Positions 12,280-24,225 of a DNA stretch of 64,000 nt are shown piece by piece. A program made the position numbers and the translations under genes. The number at the start of each line of letters is the position of its first letter. Positions within the stretch are counted from its first letter, which is position 1. A model generated the notes under the pieces. That model was not told the DNA's origin, searched no databases, and was given only the letters and a program-made list of their open reading frames with translations. The stretch spans positions 1,364,001 to 1,428,000 of the forward strand of contig QANY01008723.1 in assembly GCA_003255025.1 (NCBI GenBank). Reading direction: 5' to 3'. The stretch comes from Datisca glomerata. Its lineage: Eukaryota > Streptophyta > Magnoliopsida > Cucurbitales > Datiscaceae.

Positions 12280-12640
12280 AAAGAACGTCATCGTAGCATT
12301 TTCATGGCATTTTTCTAAAGGCTATGTTTGCCAACGTTATTAAAAGTCTCAACTCTACCATAGCGGTTTTTCGCCGCTATCAAAACACTTTTTATAGCAT
12401 TTTTTAAACGCTATGGTAGACCTATCATAGCATTTTTTTAATGTTGTTAAAGATCTTTCGTAGTAATTTTTCAATGCTTGGCAGACTTATCATAGCATTT
12501 TTCCAATGTTATTACTGACTTACCATAGCATTTTTTCAATGCTATGGTAGACAAATGATAACATTTATAAACCAATAGTAAAAACTTACCATAACGTTTT
12601 TAAACGCTGTCAAAGACTTTTCATAGCATTTTTATCCTAT
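12247..12640 (+). mobile_element. CACTA-like subterminal repeat array
   Basis: The motif CATAGCATTTTT and its inverse AACGCTATGGTAG occur at least nine times in both orientations (for example 12331, 12376, 12407, 12432, 12520, 12537, 12620). Such arrays are the transposase-binding subterminal regions of CACTA elements. The internal genes and the other end are not recognisable. Confidence 0.6.
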
Positions 12641-14817
12641 ATGATGTGCAACATCTTGTTTTTATAAGTTTTTGTGTATTACTTATTCTTGCCATTGTAC
12701 AAACTTAAAAAATAATATTTTTGACAAAATATCAAAAAAATAATAACATCACATAACTTTATATTTTATTACTCAAAATTGTTACAAACTATTGTCCGCT
12801 AAAAAATATAGTTTCAAATTACAAATACATATTGATTTTTACATAGAACAAGCAAAAGTAATATCCTAAAAGAACGATTAAAATCTAGTAAGACTCCAAA
12901 TCTAATTATGAAGCTTTAGAAACTGATGTCGAGGCAACATGTGGCTTGCTTGCTTCTGTTGACTTTCTTTTGAAGTATAATTGTAACTACAGGTTTTTAA
13001 ACAATCCAGAAGAATAAGGAATTCATTTACACAAATTGAATCTATAAAATAGTGTGGAAAATGTACTATTCAATATAATATGACTAAAGAGAAATAAATG
13101 GGGTAAAATAATTATTAATGATTAATAACACATAAAAATTAATGATTAATAAATCTAACGTACAAGAACAAATCAAAACTCAACACTCATCTATGAGCTT
13201 TTGCTCCCCACCCCAAAAATCCAATCTGACTTTTGCTCCCTCAATTCAATAATTTGCTCCCTATGAGACATTTACAAACAAAGGGCAGAACCAAAAAGAA
13301 TAACTACAAAATATCTCAGAAGCGCATTCCTTAAGACTGGTTAAAATAATTATAAGCTAGCTTATTTAGTACTAAAAGAATTATTAAGCTAGCTGATCTT
13401 ATTTAAGATATTAATAAATTCCAATCTTTAAACACCCAAAATAGTAGCAGAAAAGGGAAATAATCCTAGTTATGTTCAGCACTTCAATAAATAAAAATTG
13501 GTCCAATAATTGTTTTGTGTATATAACATAGCCCCAACAAGAATTGTAAGTGTCTTATGCTATTAGTATACCTGAATCACTATCAATATTTGTTGACACC
13601 TATGGATCCGTTAAACTACAATGCTATGTTAAACCTTTGATGAAAAGGGATGAGTTTGATAGGATTTTAGCATATACATGGTGCGTAATTTGTCCAAAAT
13701 TCATGGCAAGTCAAGTACATTGTCATCTCTAAGCAATGCCTGGCATCATGAATGTTCTTTCTCAAGCAATTGAGTAGCATCGTAGCCAATAATTCATGTT
13801 GAACTTTCTGACAAAGGAAAAATAAAACATCAAGTATAACAAACAACAAAGAAGAAGAAAAAATAAATGGAGCTTCAAAATTCAAATTTAATAAATAAAA
13901 AAATAAATATAATGGAAGAAAAATATGCATGAGATTAGTTCCTTTTTCCCCCTAGACTGTAAATAAACATAGTTAATTTTGCTTTAATTTGGCTAAGAAA
14001 TGTAAATCAATCATGGCTAGATCCTACGATTCATATTATACACACTATGTACACAGCCCATCAGCCTTCCAATAAACAAACACAACCATCATCCTTCCAA
14101 TTAACAAACACGATACATTAATTAATAAGGAAAGTAATATAACAATAAGTAGTAAATGGAGGCTGGCTGAATCCAACTCCATGCTTCTTAGTTTTCTGAA
14201 TAAGTTGAGAAGCACATCTGTAACTAAATGGTAAACAAGAATAGGTTAGTATAGTCTTTAACAGCCAAAGAGAAAGAAAAACTTTCCCAAAGAAGGCTTG
14301 CTACCATTAGGAAAACAAATGTAATATAGTTTTTCCTCCCTTATGCAATTATGTATTTCCTAACATGAAAGTACAGCATGAAGCATCTAAAAAAAGCCAT
14401 CACCCAAGGTGATGGTAAATCTTTAAATCATGAAATTCATGATTGTCATGATTTCACTTTATATTGAACTGTGGTATAATAAGATCTTCCAAAGTAATAG
14501 AACATTGCTTTTAATTTCTAATTAATGAGTTCCTAAGATCTTCCAATGTAATACAAAATAGTCGAGTTTGAAGCAACAAAATTAGGAATACAACACACAC
14601 ATGCCACAAGTTATTATCCTTTGTATTTCACAACTATCAAAACATAATAATTTTCAGTAGATAAGTGACGGATTTACATATCCATGTTACATGCAAACAT
14701 ATATCCATGTAGGAAGAGGCGTATCATTATCATCTATGATGGAAATTTAAGAGGATATCAAAATATGCAGACAACTATAGAACACCAAAGTTTCCAACAT
14801 CAAAAGCACTCAATAGT
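12641..14817. other. Unassigned AT-rich stretch
   Basis: There is no recognisable gene. On the minus strand, 12975-12905 reads as a short coding tail (KRKSTEASKPHVAST then stop) after an acceptor-like TAG, perhaps the last exon of a CACTA-encoded protein. Bases 13930-13667 hold an 87-codon minus frame with no domain I know. The rest is plain AT-rich DNA. Confidence 0.35.
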
Positions 14818-15909
14818 AGAAATTATATATATAAATAATTATATTTTTTATTATCGATGAATGAGACAAAATATCTAATTTGTGAAATTAGATAATTAAA
14901 TTATTATTAGATAATAATTTAAATAAACTAAATCTCTTATTTGTGAGATAACAGATAAATTAGTTGATAAGGATAATCAGTTATGTTATTTTTAAATTAA
15001 TTGATATCTAGATAATTATCTGATTAAAATAAATATTTAATTCGCAGTAATTGACACGTGTAAATCACTGATAGAGTATCACAAATTGACCTGAACTACT
15101 GTGGTACCACGTGGCTATACAGGAGTGAGTGGTAACACTGTAGTCCCACATTGCACTATGTGTAACGTGATTGCAGCTGTGCACAATTGCAGCGAGTCCC
15201 ATAGCAATTGGTAATTTTATAATTTAATATTATTTCAGTTTATCCCTAAAAGTATGATACGTAATTATCTAGAATATATACAACTATTATTCTAATGGCC
15301 TAAGTAGTTGAAAGAAGAGGAGAGAATCAGTTGATCAGATCATCATTTTGTCGATCAAGAGTCGAATTGAGAACACGATTGGTGTCAGATAGATTTGTTT
15401 CTATGATTAAACGTTAATCAAATCTATAAAATAATAATAATCACTTTTCTTTCAGAGAATCGTCTCACTAAAATTCTTCTCATTTAATCTCTAGATCACA
15501 TGTGTTGAGAACATCTAAAGACAGAAAAAGTGTCTTGTAATATTCTACGAGCCACAACGTCCTAGTGCGTTGAAGATTGACTTGGAAGATTTTGGTGTAG
15601 ATCTCGGAGTCTAATGATCTTTGGAACAATTTTCGTTGAAATGGAGGATCGATCGGTTTTTGCAAGGACATTTGATATAGATTACAAGAGGTATATGGTT
15701 CCTAACCTTATATGTTGTAAATTTAAGTTATAAATATATAATGGATCTTGACTGATTGAATAAGAGTTTTCAATAAAAGTTTTTATTTGGTTACCGTGGC
15801 GTTGCTCAAGTTTTGTTTTATTAAAAGATTCATTTTTTAAAACAATTTAATTTTTTAAAAGGTCACGCACTTCCACGCTTCCGCCGCGCACGCGCCGAGA
15901 TGACCAGCA
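14818..15909 (+). repeat. Copia 5' LTR, 5' truncated
   Basis: The first 650 bases are the reverse complement of the LTR part at 3151-3830. The remaining part to 15909 carries the LTR 3' portion, ending GACCAGCA just before the primer site. The TGTT start expected from 4879 is missing, so the LTR is 5' truncated. No 3' LTR partner is seen downstream. Confidence 0.75.
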
Positions 15910-15911
15910 AG

Positions 15912-15924
15912 TGGTATCAGAGTG
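15912..15924 (+). other. Copia primer binding site
   Basis: TGGTATCAGAGTG matches the sequence complementary to the 3' end of plant initiator methionine tRNA, the usual minus-strand primer of copia elements. It sits two bases after the LTR end CA. Confidence 0.85.
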
Positions 15925-16439
15925 ATCTTTATATATTTATATGTTTAATATTGTGTGAGTTTTCTTACATTATTCATATAATATGAGATATGTATGATGA
16001 TAGAAGGTTATGTTTTTTTTCAATGTATGAAAAATAATGGATCGTTAATTCTATGGTGATTATTGGGTTAGGCATTGTTTCAATTTTTCCTATATCTTGT
16101 GTAAGCCGAATTGAGGCGTAGGAATTTTTTGTAATTTTATTTTGAATGTTATTGTAATTATTTCGAACATGAGAAGACGAAGAACGCACGAAACGAACTG
16201 CAAAAATTTACTGTTCACGAGAAAACACTATTCACCGTGAAAACATTGTTCTTCCGTAAAAACATTGTTCGCCCCAGAAATTTACTGTTCCACCGGAGGA
16301 GAACAGTTCTAGCCGTACTTTACCGGCGATGATCAGTGCTGCCCGACACGGCAGGCGGCCACCGACGGTGAGACGGGCAGCAACGGTGATGGACGGCGAT
16401 AGGGCGACCATTGATGAGTGAACTCAAGGTAGCATCATA

Positions 16440-17830
16440 CTAGAGTCACTCATGACCAACTATGTTATGAACAAGTTGCAATTTAGGATGACACAATTGT
16501 TGAATAAATTACAAACTTTTGAGTCACTCAACCTAAAAATGACCTTAGAGGGCGAGGCAAATGTTGTCGAGCAAAAGCCTTCTTCCAATATTGTTAAGAA
16601 TAAGAAAAGGAAGAAGAACAATGGTAAGGACAAGAGTAAGAACGGAAGAGTAAAGAAAGCCAAGACATCGCCGAAAGCCAATAAGAATAAGAAAGACAAC
16701 AAGCCCAAAGGAAAGTGTTTCCACTGTGGAGTTCAAGGTCATTGGAAGAGAAACTGTAACATCTCTCTGAGCAGAATAATAGAGGCAAATATGATTTACT
16801 TGCACTTGAAGCTTGTTTAGTAGAATATGATTTGTCATCCTTGATACTTGATTCAGGAGTCACTAACCATGTATGTTCTTCTTCACAGATGCTTGATTCG
16901 TCAAAGGAGTTGGCTGATGGCGAGGTCATTTTATGAGTTGGTAGTGGTGCGCTCGTGTTAGCTAAAGCATTATGGACAATCCATTTACTTTTTGGATATA
17001 TTTACTTAGTTTTGAACTATGTTTATTATATTCCTAAATTTTTGAGGAATTTGATTTCTCTTTCATTTTTGCAAGAACAATTATTCGAAGTTTCTTTCAT
17101 TAATAAAAGGTTTATTATTTCTAAGAATAGATTCAATATCTGTCATGCTAAAATTATAAAAAGACTGTATATGCTTAAACCGACTGAACGCCTGTTAAAT
17201 AATTATGAATAATTTAAAGTAGTAAAACCTAAAAATAACAAATGACAAAGAGTTTCTCATGATGATAACACATATTTATGGTGTCTTAGGTTGGGACATA
17301 GTAATCTAGATAGGTTAAACACGTTAAAAAATCATGGTGCTTTGAGAGAGCTAAAAGTTAGAAGTCTTTCTGTTTGTGAATCCTATCTAGAAGGTAAAAT
17401 AACCAAGAAACCTTTCACAAGAAAGGACCAAAGAGCCAAGGAACCACTTGAGTTAGTCATAGTGATGTCTGTGGACCGATCAATTTACAAACTAGAGGTG
17501 AGTAGGAGTATTTTGTCACATTCATTGACGACTACTCAAGATATGATTATAGTTACCTAATGCATCGAAAGTCTAAAACTTTTGGAAAATTTAAAGACTT
17601 CAAGGATGAAGCTGAAAAGTAATTAGGTAAATCATTGAAAACTCTTCGATCCGATCGAGTTGGTGAATACTTGAAGTTATAATTTAAGGATTATTTACTG
17701 GAGTGTGGAACCCTATCCTAACTTACAGTACCTAAAACACCGTAGAAAAATAGTGTTGTAGAGAGGAGAAACCGAACCTTATTGGATATGGTTAGGTCGA
17801 TGTTAAGCTACTCATCATTGTCACTTACAT
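16440..17830 (+). pseudogene. Copia gag-protease-integrase remnant
   Basis: A 122-codon frame (16452-16820) holds the gag C-terminal part with a lysine-rich stretch and a CCHC knuckle (C89, C92, H97, C102; CFHCGVQGHWKRNC). The N-terminal half of gag is missing. A second frame gives the protease with an active-site-like LILDSGVTNHV near 16840-16870. The region 16955-17212 reads through the protease end. Frame 17291-17560 begins the pre-integrase and integrase region (LGHSNLDRLNTLKNHGA). Integrase core pieces reach 17800 in other frames ([12 protein letters not shown] near 17520 and ERRNRTLLDMVRSML near 17765). Stops and shifts are frequent and RT is absent. It belongs to the LTR family at 1-4879 and carries the half of pol missing there. 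Confidence 0.8.
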
Positions 17831-18107
17831 TACTCAGTTAAGTTTTAGGATAAGAAATTATAGTTGGAAGACTATAACTATAGGATAAAAAACTTGGATG
17901 AGAAATTATAGTTGGCTAATAGTACCACTTAATAGAACAGAGAGACTATCCATCCAGTGTCATATGCTATTCTTATTCATATTATCCCACACATTTAGTT
18001 AACTTCACTTTTAGGATTGTATGCAAGGATCAATTTTTTTGTAGTGGTATCATGTAATAGGTGAAAGCTCGAATAAGTAGCAGGAAACCATGCCATACAA
18101 AAATCAA
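17831..18107. other. Unassigned, with a CACTA-like end at 18046
   Basis: Bases 18028-18046 read CACTACAAAAAAATTGATC on the minus strand, a CACTA-like terminus pointing left. No matching start or subterminal array is visible within a few hundred bases, so this may be a very short derivative. Confidence 0.35.
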
Positions 18108-18303
18108 ATTGCAAATGATGTTTCATAGTCAATTATATGTTTTCTCCACTATATGAATGTGTATACCAGCCAAAGCAATAATCCAAAACTTGTTTAGTAT
18201 GCACAAGAATCATAAACATGCGTATAAGATATATTTAGAAAACACTGTGAAACTCCTTCAATTCAGAACCAAAGCTTTCGTTCTATAAAAGTTATTAACA
18301 TTC
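18108..18303 (-). repeat. Inverted repeat arm A' (partner at 11023-11233)
   Basis: This is the reverse complement of the arm at 11023-11233, sharing GCTTTGGTTCTGAATTGAA and the following 150 bases. No coding function is seen. Confidence 0.75.
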
Positions 18304-18576
18304 AATTGCAACCATGTAGATAAAACTAAAAACTATATCTACAATACTATGTAAAATGATCAGATTTGACCACAATGGTTAAACAATAGGACCACATTAA
18401 ATTCACCGAATGGATGTGATGATAAATAAATTACTATACCATAAAAACTCCACATAAATCTTGTAAAAGATTAGTTAACAGATGCAAGACCACAACTTCT
18501 AAACCATCACAGGAGTAAAAAATTCACATATCAATGTAAAACAACACTTCAATTTTATTGGATTTAGTAAAGATCT

Positions 18577-18985
18577 AACTTTTTTTATAAATAAGTAATA
18601 TGTATTAAGAAGAAACCCCGAGACAGGGTAATTACAACATAACCTCAACGATCTAAAAAGAGTGTGAGCAAGCTGTCAGAAAATATCCCCAAGACCAATA
18701 TTGAGAAACCTCCAAATTAAAACAAAAACCTTGACAGAAAAAGGATTGGTCCACTTAATATACAAACTATCCAAAAAATATCCCCAAAGCTTCTAAGAGA
18801 AAGAGCATTGAAGGAAGATATGAGAATTGGATTCTTCAGCTTCTTTACAGAAAACACATCTATTAGCAAAAGAAAAGTCTCCCTTCTAAAGTAAGATTGG
18901 CATCCCACTAAGCTCTTTAAACTAGGGTAGAAACATAAACTATTGCGAACTATGTTCAACTAATTATTCCAGCAAAAGACTAAAC
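18577..18985 (-). pseudogene. LINE ORF2 C-terminus (zf-RVT) and 3' end
   Basis: On the minus strand, in a frame not open from end to end, the text CVFCKEAEESNSHIFLQCSF (about 18865-18800) followed by KLWGYFLDSLYIKWTNP is the zinc-binding domain at the end of plant L1 reverse transcriptases. Downstream lies a LINE-style 3' tail, GTAATTACCCTGTCTCGGGG, then ATAAAAAAAG near 18577, likely the old poly(A). The element is 5' truncated at about 18985, as is usual for LINE insertions. Confidence 0.65.
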
Positions 18986-20774
18986 TAAAATGTTAGTAGA
19001 AGTATTGTAAAGATAGTTTAACAGCAGATCAAGAAAATGTTTAACCAATAACTTATAATTTATAATTACATCGTACAATGCAATGGAAAAAAATCGATTA
19101 AATCAACTTTCAAGTCCAAACGTGTTAAAAATTCTTGAGGTTAAAGCCGAATTTATAATTGTAGCTTTGAAAAGTATGGAGAAAACAACCCTGCCAACTT
19201 CTTGAGCTGGAAACAAACAAAAAAATAGAAGAATGACAAGCATTAATTAAAGATATGATATTAGAACACAAAACAATTTGATGCCAGAAAAAAAATATGA
19301 ACATGAAACAATGAAGATTTACCATTTATTTTTATCTGATGCAAAAATTTGATGCCAGAAAATGCTAAAGAGACGTGAATTTACCAAGATTATACTAAAA
19401 TTTCAAGTATGTTGATTAATTTTATAGAGGAAAATTAAAATAGACATTGATTCGTGGTTTATCTCTATGAATTCAATACAACCATTTCCATTTCATATAG
19501 AAACCAAGAGAGAGGGGGGCTGCATGCATGTTTAGCTTTTTGAGGGTGTAGGCATGGCAAACAAAACGAGTACTAGAGTCATCATCAATTTTACAACTAA
19601 CAAAGCTCAAACTATATTTTACCCAAAGATTGATTCACCCATTCCTTTCATTTCATGCAAATATATTTGCCCTGTAATTTTGCAAATAAGTACTGAAAAA
19701 AAAAGGAAGAAAAAATTATTGGGATAAACCAGTTAATGAAGTAATCAGAGCAAATATGTGAGCCAATGGGTCTGTGGGTTAGCGATCAAGCTTAAAACGA
19801 AGAAACCCTCCCTCTGTTAGATGAAAACGAAGCCATAAATGCTTTATATATGTGACAAAAATGAAGAGCCATGCCACTGCGCCATTTGATTTTTGGGGTA
19901 AGAAATTGAGCAGTAAATATACAATCAATGTAGAATAATATAGGAACTATCATTCTAAAGAAAAATAAGCTAAATCCCTTAAGAAATTTAAGCAAATGAG
20001 AGAAATTTTTTGTTAAGTTGTTAGATGAGAGAAATATGAAGTCCTCTACCTCTCGGTTAGATGGCAAAACAAAGAGCTCTAATTCTTTGATTTGAGAGGC
20101 CATGATTGCTCACGATTGCATGTTGTGAGCCTTAACTCTCTATTCTTATGAGACACAGATGTATAGATAAAGATAAGCCATGAATGCCCAATCGCGCTAT
20201 CATGTGTGCACGTTTTGAAGCTCTACCTATATGTTCACTCCATAGTCTAGCAGCTTTCTTAATGAAGAACTCCTTGCTACCAAGAACATTCAGGTTAGGA
20301 TTCAAGCATTAGCTAAAGATTTTTTAAAATCTGGCTCTTTGCTTCAGCCATGTTATTCTCTATAGATTCCACTTCTTGCTCATCCAGACCATACATAGCA
20401 GGTCTACCTCCAACTCAACACTTAGCAAGTCCTCCTTTGTCCAAAATCCATACTAACACCCTGCATGGAACCATAGTCAGAGCACATATTCACTACGCTA
20501 TCAAAACCATCCCCTTTAGATATGGATTCCAGGCCTTCACCATGCCCAAATAACCTCTCACTCTCCATACTAGGAGCCTAAGCACCAGAGTCTCCCCCCA
20601 GGTTGGAGGGAGAAGAAAGAAGTAGAGAAGCTCTCACTTAGAGAGAGGAGTACAAAGAGAAGTGTTTTACTAGGTAGACTTATAAAATATGACTATATTT
20701 GATGTTCATGAAACTTGTTATCCATTTTTATATTAACTTTCTATAATGTGACTATCTCTGTATAAATCCCATTA
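18986..20774. other. Unassigned stretch
   Basis: No gene was recognised. A 103-codon minus frame (20103-19792) and a 67-codon plus frame (20350-20553) have no known domain. On the minus strand, about 20420-20310 reads GLDEQEVESIENNMAEAKSQ in a broken frame, possibly from a transposon ORF. No repeats longer than short A/T runs were seen. Confidence 0.3.
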
Positions 20775-21352
20775 AGTTTTTGAATGAGAAAGCTTTCTAA
20801 AACATCATGACAATTATAATAGAAGTATAATAAGAAAAATGATAAAAAAAATTATCTTTCTCAATAAAAGCAATAATTTATTAAAAAATTTAACGGGACA
20901 AACCACAACATGGGAGAACTATGAAAATGACAGGAAAATATGGGTGAAATACAAAATATTCGAATTTTTTGTAACTTACCCGAAGTAAATAAATTATTTA
21001 CTAAATTACACAGATGTAAACGTAACTAATTTATTTACACTTGAATAATTTTCTTAATTAAATTAGTTACCTCAGTCACTCCGGCCTTTTTGTAAAAAAA
21101 AAAATCTTCTTTGGTCGTTTCTCGTAAATAGATTGATGAATGGGGATATTTTTCCAAATCTAGCAGAAAAAGGTGTCCACTTTTTGACAAGAACAGATGG
21201 TGTCCTTCACATCCAATTGTCAGCAAATATTTATTAAGCTTTGCTAAAATTATTTAAAAAGAACAGTGTACTAGTCATCTCCAATCCTCCCCACAATTCT
21301 CAAACACCCAAAACACAACGTCTGAAACAGAGAAAACAAGAAAGAACGAGAG
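20775..21352 (+). repeat. Duplicated P450 5' flank
   Basis: The sequence from GAGAAAGCTTTCTAAAACATC to GAAAACAAGAAAGAACGAGA matches the 5' flank of the intact P450 in two parts. Bases 20775-20830 match 41683-41739, and 20831-21352 match 46932-47445. The copia element splits the two parts in the intact copy. Shared landmarks include GATTGATGAATGGGGATATT and AATATTTATTAAGCTTTGC. Confidence 0.85.
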
Positions 21353-21778
21353 AAGAATCTTCAACCAAAATCAGACCACCTTCAAGACCAAAGCTTCCGA
21401 TTTTTGGTAGCTTACTTAGACTCGAATTGCAACTTCATGTCACAATCAAACGCTTGGTTCACCTCCATGGCCCAATCATGTTGCTTCACTTTGGCAGCAA
21501 GCCTGTCCTGGTTGTCTCCACAGCCGACACTACTCGTGACATCATGAAAACAGACGACATCGTATTTAAACCGACCCAAATTCAGATTGTTGAAAGAAAC
21601 TCCACTACAATTGCAAAGACATGGGAACCGACCCTTATGGCGAGTTCTGGAGACAAATGAAAAGGATATGCGTTTTGCATCTTTTGAGCACCAAAAGGGT
21701 TCAGTCACTTCATTCTATTAGAGGGGAAGAGACAAACTTAATGATTTCAAAAATCAAAAAACTTCTCTTCTTCTAATT
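21353..21778 (+). pseudogene. Cytochrome P450 pseudogene, anchor-less and truncated
   Basis: This is a duplicate of the start of the P450 at 47446. It lacks the ATG and codons 1-33 of that gene: the leader GAGAAG joins directly to AATCTTCAAC, so the membrane anchor is gone. The proline hinge region (RPPSRPKLPIFGSLL) and the MLLHFGSKPVLVVSTADT segment are readable in frame. A 2-base loss near 21567 and a 1-base gain near 21593 then break the frame. The match stops at 21778 (gene position about 47978), within exon 1, where CACTA-like DNA begins. The I-helix, ExxR and heme-binding regions are absent. It cannot encode an enzyme. Confidence 0.9.
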
Positions 21779-22086
21779 GCTCAGACGACCGTTGTAAATA
21801 AGCACTTTAATATCCATATGAGAAGGCAGTCCGTAGACAAACCGTTGTGAATAAGCAAATATTTGCGATGGACAATTCACTAAGGCTTGTAAACAAACCA
21901 TCATTTTATATACACAATTGTGACTGTTACCACCGTCATGGATATAGTTCCAAAGATACTCTCATAGATAAGATGCTTATTTACTACGGTTCGTAGCCTA
22001 ACCGTCATAAATTTTTTTCATTTTCTACGATGCCTTCTAAGACCATGGTAGAACTACCATCGTCAAAAATTCATTTTGTAGTAGTA
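21779..22086 (-). mobile_element. CACTA-like short element
   Basis: Read on the minus strand it starts TACTACTACAAAATGAAT, one base from a CACTACTACAAAA terminus. It carries subterminal-like repeats of an ACGATGG/CCGTCAT type (near 21785, 21838, 21930, 22000, 22060). The opposite end is not clear. It separates the P450 pseudogene from a copia gag start, apparently having inserted into the latter. Confidence 0.5.
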
Positions 22087-22188
22087 AAGAATGGTAAATA
22101 TGAATGAGAAAATGAACTTTAGTGATAGAGTTGGAGTTGAAGTTGCTTGTGTTTGTAGAGTCTGCCATATTAGACATTTGTCTTTAAT
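22087..22188 (-). pseudogene. Copia gag start, truncated
   Basis: On the minus strand, just after a primer site and short leader, the frame from 22168 reads MADSTNTSNFNSNSITKVHF. This is the typical N-terminus of a plant copia gag. It is cut after about 28 codons by the CACTA-like element. Confidence 0.6.
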
Positions 22189-22201
22189 GGCTCTGATATC
22201 A
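22189..22201 (-). other. Copia primer binding site
   Basis: Minus-strand TGATATCAGAGCC follows the LTR end CTTCA and differs by one base from the initiator-Met primer sequence TGGTATCAGAGC. Confidence 0.75.
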
Positions 22202-22482
22202 TGAAGAGATTCAAGCCTTTAGGATGAAGCTGAATCAGTGCTCGAGGATTTGATAATAAAGAAAGAAGAAAAAAGAAGAGAACCAGATGAGGAAGAGAGA
22301 GGATAGAAGAATGCCTTGATATCAATTATTTATTGACTTGGAGTTTAAATACATAAGCTTGGTTCAGTTAATACTAACTGAATTAACTGATACAAAGATG
22401 AAGACTTATGTTTACATTTCTATCCTACTAACAACTTACTAACAATGACTGATACTCTGTAAACTAGCTATTATTCCTATCA
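22202..22482 (-). repeat. Copia LTR, 281 bp
   Basis: The LTR starts TGATAGGAATAATAGC at 22482 on the minus strand and ends CTTGAATCTCTTCA at 22202. It matches the plus-strand LTR at 28458-28770, which is longer only by a 33-base internal tandem duplication. Followed by a primer site, this is a 5' LTR. Confidence 0.8.
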
Positions 22483-22544
22483 AGCATATCGTGATGTATG
22501 TATGAATCCAGAAGCTACGCCTTTTAATTTAGTGGTGTTTGGGT

Positions 22545-23060
22545 GTAATTTCACAACATACCTTTTCTATGTATGAATCGATTTATGGGGAAAAAGTTGG
22601 TAGAATGTGTGAGCGAGGTGGACGAGGTAGGTGAAGGTATGGATGGACCATATTGGGGAAGATGCATGAGGATCCGTATCATCATTGATATCAGTAAAAG
22701 GTTAAGGAGATGGATGACCGAATTTCTGTTATATGTGTGGAAGAATTTCTGTTATATGAAATTTCTCTAAAGAGCAATATGGACTAGGGATTCGTGCATC
22801 ACCATCCCAAAAGTCTACTCGCTCTTATATAGGGATAGGAAAAGCAAGGAGAGGCTGGTTAAAGAGAGGAAGCTTGGAATCTCCATGCGGGGTAGCGAAG
22901 AGGTAGAACTAATTGGTGGGGATGGGAAACGCAGAGGTTTTTTTACTGAGTCTATTGGATCATAAACTTCATCTTTTATGGGAGTCCAAACCCAACCCAA
23001 TCCAATTGGAGTTGAAGTCCATAATCAAGGTCCAAAACTAGAAGCTTTCTACTTAGAATC
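22545..23060 (+). pseudogene. LINE ORF1 fragment
   Basis: The frame 22573-22770 (MNRFMGKKLVECVSEVDEVG, then WGRCMRIRIIIDISKRLRR) matches the region between DUF4283 and the CCHC_4 knuckle of plant LINE ORF1. The knuckle itself is reduced to NFCYMKFL around 22745-22770. Later bases to 23060 look like its degenerate C-terminal spacer. The N-terminal part was probably separated by the copia LTR insertion to its left. Confidence 0.65.
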
Positions 23061-24225
23061 TTCTAGAGTTTGGTAATTGTGCATGTAAATCATTCGGTAA
23101 CTTCAAATATTGTTAGAAGGATGGAGAAGAATGAGGTGTGTGGTTATTATAATTTTAGATTAATTTATTTGTGTAGTGTAGGATTGTTTGTAAGTAGTGT
23201 AAGTAGGCCTCCCCATTTTGGTTTAGGCATTAAGGGATTGTTTGGCAGCCCGTATCAGACAGTACTAAAATCAGGATAGTACTAAAATAGTATTGTCTGA
23301 TGTTTGGTAAAAACATAAGACTCGTACTAACTAATACGGTAGGACTAAATAGTCTCACCCACACCGTATGACTTAGTCCCTTCCTTTAGGAGGGGACTAA
23401 ACGGGACTAAAATAAAACACACCCTTGACGTGAAGACACATCCCAAGACACCCTCGACGACAGACCCTGACGCTGCTCAGACCCACCGACGAAGACTTCT
23501 TCGTTTCTGCCCACACGAGGTAAGTATCTCTTCCTTTTCCATGATTATTCTCTATTTCTTAGATTTGCGTTCTGGTTGATGAGAACTGTGCTTGTTTCAT
23601 GTTTTGTGGATCTGATTTTAGCTTTGAACGATTATAGCTTCTCTGTTTCACCGACGAAGACAGATGTGTGTTTCAGTAATGTTCTTCTCTGTTTCACCGC
23701 GAAGACAGACCTTCTGTTTCTCTGTGTTTTTTGTTGGCTTTGTGAGAGTTTTGGTTTAACTAATTGATACTATGTTGAGATCTCAATTCATTTTCACTGA
23801 AACTCACCTCTGATTGATAAGAAGGCATAAATTAGAATCTGTTACTGTAGATAAATCTCTTTTCTTTTTTATTCTCTACTGATTGAACAATTATCAATTC
23901 AGATTATAGTAAATGGTCATTTTAACAGTTAATCAGAGGTGGTACCTCTACAGAGATTATGATGCCAATTCCTTTGTTGATTAGCTAATCAGAAATGGTC
24001 ATTTTTAGATAGTATTTCTTTCAAATTTAGTGAAATATATTTCCTGAGATTCAAGCATCCATTTTCAGTCTCAACTCCTTCTGTAGGAGAAGTCCAAATT
24101 CTTTAAAATAGGCACTCTTTTGAATATGTCACAGCTGGTGTCTTGATGACTTGCTCAATAACATTGATAGGCTTTGTGATAATTGATATGAATTATTTAG
24201 CTAAAATATTTTTGTTTTGAATAGA

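Noticed and set aside
16460..16929. Several minus-strand frames of 82-111 codons
   Set aside because: They are antisense shadows of the copia gag lysine-rich stretch and zinc knuckle on the plus strand.
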